A stretch of 64,000 bases of DNA, from positions 3,596,001 to 3,660,000 of the forward strand of contig NZ_JBBOBR010000001.1 in assembly GCF_038002165.1 (NCBI RefSeq), given 5' to 3'. Shown in pieces: positions 42,033 through 50,455 of the stretch (position 1 is its first letter; every line of letters starts with the position of its first letter). A program made the position numbers and the translations under genes. The DNA is from Cytobacillus sp. FSL H8-0458 (GTDB lineage Bacteria; Bacillota; Bacilli; Bacillales; Cytobacillaceae). The notes beneath the pieces were generated by a model. It saw only the letters and a list, made by a program, of their open reading frames with translations. It was not told the DNA's origin and ran no database searches.

Positions 42033-43481
42033 TCAGTTATTATTCCAGACAATTAATTTCATTTCAGTCATTTCTTCTATTGCATATTTGATGCCTTCCC
42101 GTCCGGTGCCGCTGTCCTTTACACCGCCATATGGCATTTGATCAACACGGTAGGTTGGAACATCATTGATTATGACTCCCCCAACATGCAGCTCCTGTGA
42201 AGCGTATAGGGCGTGCTTCACATTGTTTGTGTAAATGCCCGCCTGCAGCCCAAACCGCGAATTGTTGACTTGCTCAATGGCTTCCTCAATGGAGCTGAAC
42301 TTATTTACAACGACAACGGGGGCAAAAGCCTCCTGGCAGGATACTTTTAAATCATGTTCGGCATTTGTAATGATCGTAGGCTCAAGTACTCCATTGCGAA
42401 GGCTTCCACCAGCCGTAATCTCTGCGCTGCTGCTCTTTGTTTCCTCAATCCAGCCCAGTACTCGATCAGCCTCTCCTTTTGAAATTAAAGAAGAAATATA
42501 CGTATCCGGCTCAAGCGGATCGCCAACCTTCAGCTGCTTTGCGGCCATAGTAAACTTTTCTGCGAACTCTTCATACACATCTTCATGTGCATAGATTCGC
42601 TGAAGCGAAATACAAACCTGCCCCTGATTTGAAAAAGCCCCCATAATGCAGCGGTCAATGATTCGATCAACCTCCGCATCTTTATCAATAATCAATGCTG
42701 AGTTAGAGCCCAGCTCCAATGTTGTTTTCTTTAAGCCTGCCCTGTTTCGGATCCCAATCCCCACTTCCGGACTGCCGGTGAAGGTGACCATGCTGACGAG
42801 GCCATTTCTGACAATTTCTTCTCCCACTACACTTCCAGGACCAGTCACAACGTTTAACACCCCTGGCGGAAGCCCTGCCTCTTCAAATAACTCTGCTATA
42901 AACAATGCCGAGAGCGGCGTCTGCGAGGCTGGCTTTAATACCACTGTATTGCCTGCTGCAATCGCTGGACCTACCTTATGAGCTACAAGATTCATAGGGA
43001 AGTTAAAAGGAGTGATGGCTCCTATGACCCCAATCGGTTCCCTTAATGTATAGCCGATCCGGCCAACACCGCCTGATGCAGCATCGAAAGGAATTGTTTC
43101 ACCATGAATGCGCTTCGCTTCCTCAGCGGAAAATTTATAGGTTTCGATCGTTCTGGCCACTTCCGCTTTTGAAAACATGATCGGTTTGGAAGACTCACGA
43201 GTAATGATCTCTGCCGCTTCATCCGCTTTTTCAGTCAATAGAGTAACCACTTTTTCTAAAATCTCCGCTCTCTTAAAGGCAGGCATTTTTGCCATCAACT
43301 GTCTGGATTCATACGCAGCCTCAATGGCCTTTTCAGTCTGTTCTTTGCTGGCCATTGCGATTTGGGCAATTTCTTCCCCGGAATAAGGTGAATAAAGGGA
43401 TGTGTAACGGTCTGCTTCCACTTTTTTTCCATTAATCATTAAATATTTCTTAGTTGGCTGAACTCCGGTTAATTTACTCAT
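42033..43481 (-). CDS. NAD(P)-dependent aldehyde dehydrogenase, probable malic semialdehyde dehydrogenase
   Basis: 482 aa class-3 ALDH fold, related to succinate-semialdehyde/lactaldehyde/glyceraldehyde-3-P dehydrogenases. The active site is complete: oxyanion Asn and Pro in ITPFNFPMNL, cofactor site KPASQTPLSALFI, catalytic Glu in LELGSNS, and nucleophilic Cys in SNQGQVCISLQR. Its start overlaps the Rieske gene end by 8 bp, so they are translationally coupled. In the proposed pathway it oxidises malic semialdehyde, released by C-N cleavage of carnitine, to D-malate. Another aldehyde (e.g. betaine aldehyde) is the alternative. Confidence 0.88.
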   Translation of the reverse strand: MSKLTGVQPTKKYLMINGKKVEADRYTSLYSPYSGEEIAQIAMASKEQTEKAIEAAYESRQLMAKMPAFKRAEILEKVVTLLTEKADEAAEIITRESSKPIMFSKAEVARTIETYKFSAEEAKRIHGETIPFDAASGGVGRIGYTLREPIGVIGAITPFNFPMNLVAHKVGPAIAAGNTVVLKPASQTPLSALFIAELFEEAGLPPGVLNVVTGPGSVVGEEIVRNGLVSMVTFTGSPEVGIGIRNRAGLKKTTLELGSNSALIIDKDAEVDRIIDRCIMGAFSNQGQVCISLQRIYAHEDVYEEFAEKFTMAAKQLKVGDPLEPDTYISSLISKGEADRVLGWIEETKSSSAEITAGGSLRNGVLEPTIITNAEHDLKVSCQEAFAPVVVVNKFSSIEEAIEQVNNSRFGLQAGIYTNNVKHALYASQELHVGGVIINDVPTYRVDQMPYGGVKDSGTGREGIKYAIEEMTEMKLIVWNNN

Positions 43482-44559
43482 TTAGGGCCTCCAATACCAT
43501 TTCATGAAATTGAACAATTGCCTTTTCTGAAGACGAATATCTGCCTTTATTGAACGCTCGTGAACGGAAGCCAATTTGCTCCAATTCCACCAGCTCAATA
43601 TCCTCTGAACGGACCTGCTCCGCAAATGTCACTAAGTCCTTCTCTGCCTGGGACAGATTTTCATCGCGGAAGTAATAAGTATAGACAGCCATGGATGTCT
43701 CATGATCAATCGGAATGATTTGAATGGTTGCCATATTGCCCGGTCCAGGGTAAATGGTCAGCATCAGATTTGGCCAAAGCCAGTAGAATTGGCCGCCTTG
43801 CATTTCCGCTTCATCTAAATTAACCGTTCCATACTTTTTATCCGGCTTTACAACCGTTCCTTGCATGGAATAGTTCTCACACGTAATAATCTGATAATCA
43901 TTCATATCCAGTGCCGCCACGAAGCTTGGATGAGCAACATGGCAATGGTCACACTCCAAGTAGTTATCCATAAAGGCCTTCCAGTTTGCCTTAAATGTAC
44001 GTGTTTTTTGGCTGGTTCTTTTTAGCTCACTCAAAAATGTATTCTTGCTTAATCTTTCGAAGAAATCTCCATATGACTCGCTTAATGGCTTTGCATTGTC
44101 ATCCAAATTCACAAAGATGAGTGATTCTAAAATTTCCATTCTTACTGAACGCAGACAGGCATCCTTTACACAAGCCTCGTCTTCTCCTTTGAAGTTAGGA
44201 GCTTTATTCAGCTGGCCATCAAGCTTGAATGTCCACCCATGATAAGCACATTGAAGGATCTTCTTATTTCCGGCTTCATTTTTTTCAAGCTTTGTCGCCC
44301 GATGCGGACAAACATTGTAAAAAGCACGAACGACTTCATCTTTCCCGCGGTTAACGATAATCGGCTCACCCGCCACCTCCGCAGTAAAGAAGTCTCCGGC
44401 CTTTTCCACCTGGCTAACATGCCCAACGAGCTGCCAGGACTTTGCAAAAATAAGGTCCATCTCTTTTTCTAATACTTTCGGATCTGTGTATTTATCATAG
44501 GTTAATGTTCTTTCAAACGTACGGTTTGTTGCATTTTGCACTTTATTGTAAGCAGTCAT
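43474..44559 (-). CDS. Rieske non-heme iron oxygenase, carnitine/betaine monooxygenase-like
   Basis: 361 aa alpha subunit of the quaternary-amine group. The Rieske [2Fe-2S] site is C84-P-H86 and C104-x2-H107 (NVCPHR, CAYHGW). The catalytic iron motif NYLECDHCHVAHP supplies H205 and H210, with Glu202 at the bridging position. As I recall, CntA carnitine monooxygenase is distinguished by a bridging Glu where most Rieske oxygenases have Asp. Together with the aldehyde and D-malate dehydrogenases downstream this points to carnitine cleavage to trimethylamine and malic semialdehyde. Glycine betaine demethylation (GbcA-like) is the main alternative. Confidence 0.85.
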   Translation of the reverse strand: MTAYNKVQNATNRTFERTLTYDKYTDPKVLEKEMDLIFAKSWQLVGHVSQVEKAGDFFTAEVAGEPIIVNRGKDEVVRAFYNVCPHRATKLEKNEAGNKKILQCAYHGWTFKLDGQLNKAPNFKGEDEACVKDACLRSVRMEILESLIFVNLDDNAKPLSESYGDFFERLSKNTFLSELKRTSQKTRTFKANWKAFMDNYLECDHCHVAHPSFVAALDMNDYQIITCENYSMQGTVVKPDKKYGTVNLDEAEMQGGQFYWLWPNLMLTIYPGPGNMATIQIIPIDHETSMAVYTYYFRDENLSQAEKDLVTFAEQVRSEDIELVELEQIGFRSRAFNKGRYSSSEKAIVQFHEMVLEALNE

Positions 44560-44591
44560 GATATATCTCCTCTTAAATGAATTTTTATAAA

Positions 44592-45611
44592 TTAAATGGC
44601 TGAACCGGTTTTTTCCTTATTCGCCATAATGCTTGTACTATGGAGCGGCTGTACTTTTGAAGCTGGGTCAATATAAACCTTTGCATTGCTGACAGCAGTC
44701 GGCGCCTCCCCAAAGCCGCTGGCAATCAGCTTTACTTTGCCTTCATAGGTGCAGATGTCGCCTGCTGCATAAATCCCGGCAATATTCGTTTCCATTTTAG
44801 AGTTTACTAAGATCGCATTTTTCTCTATTTCCAAACCCCAATCTTTAATAGGACCCAGAGAAGATACAAATCCAAAATTCACTAGTATATCATCTGCCGG
44901 AATGAGCCTTGTTTCTCCGCTGTTTGTGTTTTCCACCATCACGTTTTCTATTTCATCTGCTCCAGCCAGTTCCAGTGGGATATAAGGCGTCAGCACTTCC
45001 ACTTTGGAATCTTTCAATTTTTCCACACTATGCTCATGAGCCCGGAACTTATCTCTCCTGTGAATCAGTGTTACTTGTTCGGCTATCGGCTCGAGCATCA
45101 ATGCCCAGTCAACAGCCGAATCTCCGCCGCCAAAGATGACCACCTTTTTGCCGGCAAATTGCTTTAAGTCTTTAACAAAGTAATGAAGGTTTTTGTTTTC
45201 ATATTTTTTCTCGCTGTCGATATTTAATTTTCTTGGCTGAAAAGCACCGTTTCCCGCGGTAATGATCACTGCCTTTGAATAATGGGTGCCTTTATTTGTT
45301 GTGATTGCAAATGACCGGTCAGACAGGCGGGAGATGCTTTCAACTGATTCTCCTAAACAAATGCGTGGTTCAAAGAGATTCATTTGCTTTAATAAATTAT
45401 CTACAAGTTCTTGCGCTTTTACCTTTGGAAAACCAGCGATGTCATAAATATATTTTTCTGGATATAACGCTGATAGTTGGCCGCCAAGCTGCGGCAGGCT
45501 CTCGATCACTTTCACGGAAGCCTGGCGCATCCCCGCATAAAAAGCGGTAAATAAACCAACTGGTCCTCCGCCAATAATGGTGATATCGAGAACATCTGGG
45601 GTATTTCCCAT
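44592..45611 (-). CDS. Ferredoxin-NADP reductase, thioredoxin-reductase-like type (YumC family)
   Basis: 339 aa. FAD site [21 protein letters not shown] (8-28), NADPH site [17 protein letters not shown] (about 155-171) and second FAD motif [32 protein letters not shown] near 285. There is no CxxC redox disulfide, matching YumC/FNR2 rather than thioredoxin reductase. It would pass electrons from NADPH through a ferredoxin to the Rieske oxygenase. This replaces the FMN/[2Fe-2S] reductase (CntB) known in proteobacteria. No ferredoxin gene is in the operon. First gene after the sigma-54 promoter. Confidence 0.9.
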   Translation of the reverse strand: MGNTPDVLDITIIGGGPVGLFTAFYAGMRQASVKVIESLPQLGGQLSALYPEKYIYDIAGFPKVKAQELVDNLLKQMNLFEPRICLGESVESISRLSDRSFAITTNKGTHYSKAVIITAGNGAFQPRKLNIDSEKKYENKNLHYFVKDLKQFAGKKVVIFGGGDSAVDWALMLEPIAEQVTLIHRRDKFRAHEHSVEKLKDSKVEVLTPYIPLELAGADEIENVMVENTNSGETRLIPADDILVNFGFVSSLGPIKDWGLEIEKNAILVNSKMETNIAGIYAAGDICTYEGKVKLIASGFGEAPTAVSNAKVYIDPASKVQPLHSTSIMANKEKTGSAI

Positions 45612-45649
45612 TCCCTAACCTCCTTTTGTCGTTCTATACTCCTTTTCAA

Positions 45650-45744
45650 TGCAAGTACTGTGCCAATAGTGCAAACCCTTGAAAATAAGCAAAAAATTTA
45701 AAATTCACTGAAAAGGGTTGCAAATTGAGTTAAAACGAACTCAA
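45650..45744 (-). promoter_or_regulatory. Sigma-54 promoter and upstream activator dyad of the Rieske operon
   Basis: On the minus strand TGGCAC-AGTAC-TTGCA (45650-45665) fits the -24/-12 consensus TGGCAC-N5-TTGCW exactly, 39 bp ahead of the reductase start. About 59 bp further upstream is a perfect dyad, TTGAGTT-AAAACG-AACTCAA (45725-45744), in the position of an enhancer site for a sigma-54 activator such as the one at 49.0 kb. Confidence 0.85.
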
Positions 45745-45771
45745 TTAGCAGATATATCCGAACCAAAAATG

Positions 45772-45885
45772 ACTCAATAGGGAGTTCAACGAATGAAAAT
45801 GCCTCCATACACAAAAAAATTAACCGGTAGCGGATAAAATTGAGGCAAAATCAACTCACTAGGAGAAAATCACCGAATGATCAAG
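45772..45885 (+). pseudogene. Remnant of a second sigma-54 activator gene
   Basis: 45772-45820 aligns with the start of the intact regulator: ATGACTCA-AGGGA-ATGAAAATGCC pattern with the same ribosome binding site. 45833-45885 aligns with its linker at about 49415-49470 (GAT-AAATTGAG-CAAAATCAACTCA, then AATCACC). About 375 bp between them, covering the PAS domain, and everything after the linker are missing. The fragment cannot encode a product but marks a former regulator divergent from the Rieske operon. Confidence 0.75.
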
Positions 45886-45922
45886 GGGTATCACCAAAGA
45901 TACCTAAAGGTGAAAAAAAATA

Positions 45923-45948
45923 GAGATGTTCTTTTTTATGAACATCTC
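45923..45948 (-). terminator. Terminator of the BCCT-esterase operon
   Basis: GAGATGTTC / GAACATCTC stem followed by TATTTTTTTT on the minus strand, 66 bp after the esterase stop. Confidence 0.8.
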
Positions 45949-46013
45949 GCTTCACTATTATTTATTTAAGCTAATGACCTTGACCGTGCCATTTCTTTAG
46001 CAGCTTCCAAAGG

Positions 46014-46982
46014 CTACAATTCAACTAATGATTTATAGAAATTCCCACCATGTTGAATTGCATCTATGGATTCCTGAAGAATACGGGAATGGTGTAAGAA
46101 AGCATGTACGACGCCTTTAAATTCTTCTAATTCTGCTTTTACATTATGATAGGTTAATATATCGTATAATAATTTACTGTCATCTTGAAGTGGATCTAAA
46201 TCTCCATAAGCAATATAACAAGGAGGCACTCCTTTCGTTAAATTGTTTGAAAAACAGTCAAAATAGCGTAAATCTGCATTTTCGTCGCCTATATACATTT
46301 TTGTATATGCACTTAAATCCTTACGACTTAACCCATCATAATCCCCCCCAAATAAACGCATTGATTTCGAATCAGTCAACCCATAAGAACCGTAATAAAG
46401 AAGTAAGCAACGTATATAGGATACATCCTTCTTTTTATCTCTTAAATATAAAGATGCAGCTAAGGCTAAATTGGCTCCACCTGAGTCTCCTGCAAGGGCA
46501 ATATCATTCTGATCGATATCATATTCTTCTGAATTAGCACGTAACCACTCGACTATGAAAGCACACTCTTTCACTTGTGTGGGGTATTTAAATTCGGGAG
46601 CTAAATGATAGTCAATCCCTATGACAACTGATTCAGTTTCTTCCATTACTAAGCGCATAATCTTACTATGTGTGTCAAGATTCCCTACTACAAACCCGCC
46701 ACCATGGATATAAAGAATCGCCCCTTTCCCAGTTCTGCGCATTGGGTAGTGAAAACGAATGGGGATAGATCCGTAAGGTCCTTCTACCTCTATATCAATG
46801 GTACTTTTCGGTTCTGGACCACCTTCGTTCCAAAACTCTCTTTCCTTAATATAGTTTTCACGCATTTCTTCAAATGTTACATCCGTTGAAAATGCATCCT
46901 TAACAAGTTCATTTTGTATTGTTAATGTTTCGAGCATTTTAGGATTCATCATTTTGTAAGCATTATATTTGTTCGTTTCCAT
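46014..46982 (-). CDS. Alpha/beta hydrolase esterase (HSL family)
   Basis: 322 aa from ATG 46982, with AAGGAG 10 bp upstream. Oxyanion motif YIHGGGFVVGN (about 90-100), nucleophile elbow LAGDSGGANLAL (Ser about 166), acid in YGDLDPLQDD and His in VVHAFLHH place it with hormone-sensitive-lipase-like esterases. It overlaps the end of a 50-aa membrane protein and follows a BCCT carrier in a sigma-54-driven operon. Hydrolysis of O-acyl carnitine or choline esters to free the quaternary amine is a reasonable inference but unproven. Confidence 0.85.
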   Translation of the reverse strand: METNKYNAYKMMNPKMLETLTIQNELVKDAFSTDVTFEEMRENYIKEREFWNEGGPEPKSTIDIEVEGPYGSIPIRFHYPMRRTGKGAILYIHGGGFVVGNLDTHSKIMRLVMEETESVVIGIDYHLAPEFKYPTQVKECAFIVEWLRANSEEYDIDQNDIALAGDSGGANLALAASLYLRDKKKDVSYIRCLLLYYGSYGLTDSKSMRLFGGDYDGLSRKDLSAYTKMYIGDENADLRYFDCFSNNLTKGVPPCYIAYGDLDPLQDDSKLLYDILTYHNVKAELEEFKGVVHAFLHHSRILQESIDAIQHGGNFYKSLVEL

Positions 46983-47115
46983 CTTTGTGGTCTCCTTCAA
47001 TGTTGCTTTTCTCAAAAAATAGCAATTTTACATTCCACGCGATAAAAAGCAGCATTCCGATTTGCAAGACTTTTTCAGCGATAAGTTCCCAGCCATGCAA
47101 ATAATATAACTCCAT
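46963..47115 (-). CDS. Small membrane protein between BCCT-2 and esterase, 50 aa
   Basis: ATG 47115 has GGGGAGG 8 bp upstream, located just after the BCCT stop at 47140. The product is MELYYLHGWELIAEKVL, a hydrophobic helix IGMLLFIAWNVKLLFF, then a polar tail ending GDHKDGNEQI. Its last 20 bp overlap the esterase start, implying coupled translation. One TM helix. No family is recognised; it may be an accessory subunit of the carrier or a coupling peptide. Confidence 0.6.
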   Translation of the reverse strand: MELYYLHGWELIAEKVLQIGMLLFIAWNVKLLFFEKSNIEGDHKDGNEQI

Positions 47116-47139
47116 TGTTAATTCCTCCCCGACATAAAT

Positions 47140-48702
47140 TTATATTTGTGGTTTATCTTGCATTAGTTGTTTAATGAATGCAGTTATCATTAAGATAAAG
47201 AAAAACAGATAAGGGTAGGATAACGTAGTAGCCAAAGACTTCACTGCATTTAATGCATCATTACCACCTAAAGTAGTAGCAAAAATACCCGTTAAAGCAA
47301 TAATGGTCATGAGTAAAACCCATACTGCACTTCTAACAGGATCTGCCTCTTTCCCTTCTATATCTGTCATTCTTGCTAATGATAAAGCTGCACTTGTCAC
47401 TGTTGTGGAAATAAACATTATCAATAATACGATTGTTGCAATAGAGGTTAATTTTGGCCAAGGCATCGTCTGCAAAATAGCAAAGAAGGTCATATCTGGA
47501 CTTTCCATAGCATGCTTAGCTATTTTTCCCGCTCCCAAAACGGCATCTAAAAGAGCAATTCCGCCAAAGGCAGCATGCCAAATCAACATAAACATCACCG
47601 GTATTGTCATAGTGGCGAAGGCAAATTGACGAATCGTTCTGCCTTTTGAAATAGAGGCGATAAATACTCCCATAAAAGGCGTCCATGAAATCCACCACAT
47701 ATTATTGGCAACATCCCATGTAGTCGAATAGGTAGGGTCATTACTAAATAAAAACATGTCGAAATTTCTTGGGATAAGCTGATCAATATAGGTTCCCAGC
47801 AATTGGACAACTTGATTTAATATGTAACGTGTTGGTCCAAATAATATGGCAATCAACAAAATCAAAATGGCTAAATAGACATTCCAATCTCCTAAGACTT
47901 GCATTCCCTTACCGACTTTCTTCGTTGTTGCCGCAAAAAAACACACAATAAGCAAAATAATTAATACCAGATAAGGAAGGACACTCTGAAGGGAACTGCC
48001 AATGTTCATCACTTGCTTCATCCCGGTAGATATTTGCACACTTCCTAACCCCATTGTGGCTGCAATCGTCATCGCTGAGCATACAATAGCTAAAATATTC
48101 ATCGTGTTTTTAGTTGCAGGCACCCATTTTCTCCTGCCAAAACTTTTTTCAATGACATCACCAGGTAAATAGCGAATGTTATGTTTGGAGACAAAGTAAG
48201 CCATCACTAAACCCACAACACTAAAAATAGCCCATACAGAAACACCCCAATGGTAAAGAGCTGTCCCCATTGCTTCTCTTGCAGCTTCCATTTTATTTGG
48301 AGCTTCCGTACTGTTGGGTGCTAGATAATAAGCATAGAGTGGCTCATTTACACCAAAATAAATAATCCCAATCCCAATAGAGGATGTAAACAGCATTGCT
48401 AACCACGAAAAAACACTATAATCCGGCTTTGCATTTTTACCGCCTATGATGATATTTCCGTATCTAGAAATTCCTAATACAACTAGAAACCCCATACATA
48501 AAACAGGAATTAACATGGCAGTCCAGCCATACTGAGTGGCAAAAAGTGACTGAATAAACGTCATAATTTTCGCAAGTGCACTTGGGCTAATTAACGAAAA
48601 GATAGAAAATAATGCAGTAATTAAAGCAGAAATAATGAAAATAGCAGTGAAAATCTTTGTTTTTTTTACAATACTCTCTTTTACGATCGTTTCTCCTTGC
48701 AT
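47140..48702 (-). CDS. BCCT family betaine/carnitine/choline transporter (2)
   Basis: 520 aa, 12 TM helices, with MLFTSSIGIGIIYFGVNEPLYAYY (about 102-125) and the BCCT signature MWWISWTPFMGVFIASISKGRTIRQF near 335-360. It diverges clearly from the paralogue at 39.0 kb and lacks its long basic tail. It is the first gene of an operon with a small membrane protein and an esterase, driven by a second sigma-54 promoter. An uptake role for carnitine or an ester of it is inferred from this shared control. Confidence 0.92.
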   Translation of the reverse strand: MQGETIVKESIVKKTKIFTAIFIISALITALFSIFSLISPSALAKIMTFIQSLFATQYGWTAMLIPVLCMGFLVVLGISRYGNIIIGGKNAKPDYSVFSWLAMLFTSSIGIGIIYFGVNEPLYAYYLAPNSTEAPNKMEAAREAMGTALYHWGVSVWAIFSVVGLVMAYFVSKHNIRYLPGDVIEKSFGRRKWVPATKNTMNILAIVCSAMTIAATMGLGSVQISTGMKQVMNIGSSLQSVLPYLVLIILLIVCFFAATTKKVGKGMQVLGDWNVYLAILILLIAILFGPTRYILNQVVQLLGTYIDQLIPRNFDMFLFSNDPTYSTTWDVANNMWWISWTPFMGVFIASISKGRTIRQFAFATMTIPVMFMLIWHAAFGGIALLDAVLGAGKIAKHAMESPDMTFFAILQTMPWPKLTSIATIVLLIMFISTTVTSAALSLARMTDIEGKEADPVRSAVWVLLMTIIALTGIFATTLGGNDALNAVKSLATTLSYPYLFFFILMITAFIKQLMQDKPQI

Positions 48703-48786
48703 AATCTCATCTCCTATATATTTAAGTGCACTATTTTGAAATCCACCGATGCCATAAATCTATTTTTCCGTACACAAAGATGATAA

Positions 48787-48815
48787 TTGAAAGCCTACCA
48801 GTGGAAGGCTTTCAA
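48787..48815 (-). promoter_or_regulatory. Hairpin in the BCCT-2 leader
   Basis: Perfect 10-bp inverted repeat TTGAAAGCCT / AGGCTTTCAA with a 9-nt loop, between the sigma-54 promoter and BCCT-2. It has no U-tract, so it is more likely an RNA stabiliser or binding site than a terminator. Confidence 0.45.
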
Positions 48816-48884
48816 TCATACTCAATGAGGCCTGGTCCAGCTCCCATTCCTGACCTCCTTTCTATTGTTCTATATACTTTTTAA

Positions 48885-48981
48885 TGCAAGTACTATGCCA
48901 ATAGTGTTAAACACTTATAAACTTAATAAAAAATTTAAAATTTACTGATAAATAGTAAATGTTGAGTTAAAATAAACTCTA
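48885..48981 (-). promoter_or_regulatory. Sigma-54 promoter and activator dyad of the BCCT-esterase operon
   Basis: TGGCAT-AGTAC-TTGCA on the minus strand (48885-48900) differs from the site at 45650 by one base. The upstream dyad TTGAGTT-AAAATA-AACTCTA (48962-48981) is 61 bp away, nearly the same spacing as in the Rieske operon (59 bp). The whole 48845-49050 stretch is a diverged copy of 45605-45820. Confidence 0.82.
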
Positions 48982-49028
48982 TTAGCAGGTTTCGTGGACC
49001 AATAATGACTCAGGAGGGACTCTTTCCA

Positions 49029-50417
49029 ATGAAAATGCCAGCAAATACAGGCAATGTAGAAATGACACTGGAGACCTTGTTAAAAATTCTCGATTATTCA
49101 TCGGATGAAATCTTCGTATTGGATGGTGAGATGCGAATTCTATATGTAAACAAGGTATGTGAGAGGCATTACGGACTTAAACCAAGGGATATCATTGGAA
49201 AATATAATGTGGAACTTTTTGAAAAAGGCTACTGGAAACCTTCTATTGTACCTGAGGTCTATCGGCGGAAAGAACCGTGCTACATGAGACAGCAGACCTA
49301 TATCGGGGCAGAGCTGATGACTACGGCCATTCCAATCTTAAATAACAAAAATGAAATTGAACTGGTCGTCATCACATCTACAGAAATACAAAAAATGAAA
49401 ATAATGAATGCGATAGAGGATCAAATTGAGTCAAAATCAACTCAGCAGGATGAAGATGAGGAAATCACCATTGTGACCAATAGCGGGGAGATTAAAGCAA
49501 TATTGGAGTTTTGCAAAAAAGTAGCGCCAACCGATTCAAATATTCTGATTCTCGGTGAATCCGGAACTGGAAAAGGTGCCTTCTCTCAATATATTCACAA
49601 AGTCAGCAATCGGAATAAACGCCCCTTTCTTGCTATTAACTGTGCGGCCATCCCGGAAGAATTATTGGAGTCAGAACTATTTGGCTACTCAAAAGGCGCC
49701 TTCACCGGGGCAAATAAGTTAGGAAAACAAGGATTAATAGAAGCAGCGGACGGCGGTACCATCTTCCTGGACGAAATCGGCGAAATGCCCCTATCCGTGC
49801 AGGCTAAGCTTCTCCAGCTTATTCAGGAAAAACAGTTTATCCCTGTAGGAAGCAGCGAAATGAAGAAAGTTGATGTCCGCATCATCGCGGCTACCAATCA
49901 GAATCTGCAGGCTATGATTGAGAACAAGTTATTTAGAGAAGACTTGTTTTATCGCTTAAATGTCATTGACATTCACCTGCCGCCATTAAGGGAAAGGAGA
50001 GAAGATATCATCCCGCTTACTTACAATTTCCTGAATAAATTCAATCAAAAATATAATGATAATAAAGTTATTTCTGAAGAATGTCTAAATATCCTTACTC
50101 ACTATTCCTGGCCGGGAAATGTGCGTCAGCTTGAAAACCTGATTGAAAGATTAGTCATCATCAGCAACTCTATTATTCAGATTGCAGATCTCCCTGACAT
50201 GATCAAGGAAAGCACTAATCAAGCAGTCTGCCCCTCTCATTACACTACTCTGGATAAGGCTTTGGATGAGACCAAAAGAAACCTGGTGAGACGATCCTAT
50301 CAGATTCATAAATCCTCCAGAAAAGTAGCAAGCGACCTTGGCATCAGCCAAACAAAAGCAGTTAGGCTGATTAAAGAGTATTGCGGGACAGAGGGACAGG
50401 TTCATCGTCCCAGCTGA
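49029..50417 (+). CDS. Sigma-54-dependent transcriptional activator (PAS-AAA+-HTH)
   Basis: 462 aa from ATG 49029, preceded by GGAGGG. The remnant copy at 45.8 kb has a stop in the longer frame but keeps this start, supporting it. A PAS domain (about 15-120) probably senses the inducer. The AAA+ domain has Walker A GESGTGK (176-182), the sigma-54 contact loop GAFTGA (223-228) and Walker B GGTIFLDEIGEM. A Fis/TyrR-type HTH ends the protein (KVASDLGISQTKAVRLIKEYC). The last residues (GQVHRPS) come from a GGGACAG repeat that invades the 3' end. It should activate both nearby sigma-54 operons. Confidence 0.93.
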   Translation: MKMPANTGNVEMTLETLLKILDYSSDEIFVLDGEMRILYVNKVCERHYGLKPRDIIGKYNVELFEKGYWKPSIVPEVYRRKEPCYMRQQTYIGAELMTTAIPILNNKNEIELVVITSTEIQKMKIMNAIEDQIESKSTQQDEDEEITIVTNSGEIKAILEFCKKVAPTDSNILILGESGTGKGAFSQYIHKVSNRNKRPFLAINCAAIPEELLESELFGYSKGAFTGANKLGKQGLIEAADGGTIFLDEIGEMPLSVQAKLLQLIQEKQFIPVGSSEMKKVDVRIIAATNQNLQAMIENKLFREDLFYRLNVIDIHLPPLRERREDIIPLTYNFLNKFNQKYNDNKVISEECLNILTHYSWPGNVRQLENLIERLVIISNSIIQIADLPDMIKESTNQAVCPSHYTTLDKALDETKRNLVRRSYQIHKSSRKVASDLGISQTKAVRLIKEYCGTEGQVHRPS

Positions 50418-50443
50418 AAATTGGGGACAGAATACCTGTCCCC
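50393..50443. repeat. GGGACAG palindromic element, copy 3 (double)
   Basis: Two adjacent palindromes, GGGACAGGTTCATCGTCCC (50393-50411) and GGGGACAG-AATAC-CTGTCCCC (50423-50443). The stop codon of the sigma-54 regulator falls between them, so the first palindrome is translated. Confidence 0.65.
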
Positions 50444-50455
50444 TTGTCCCACATC

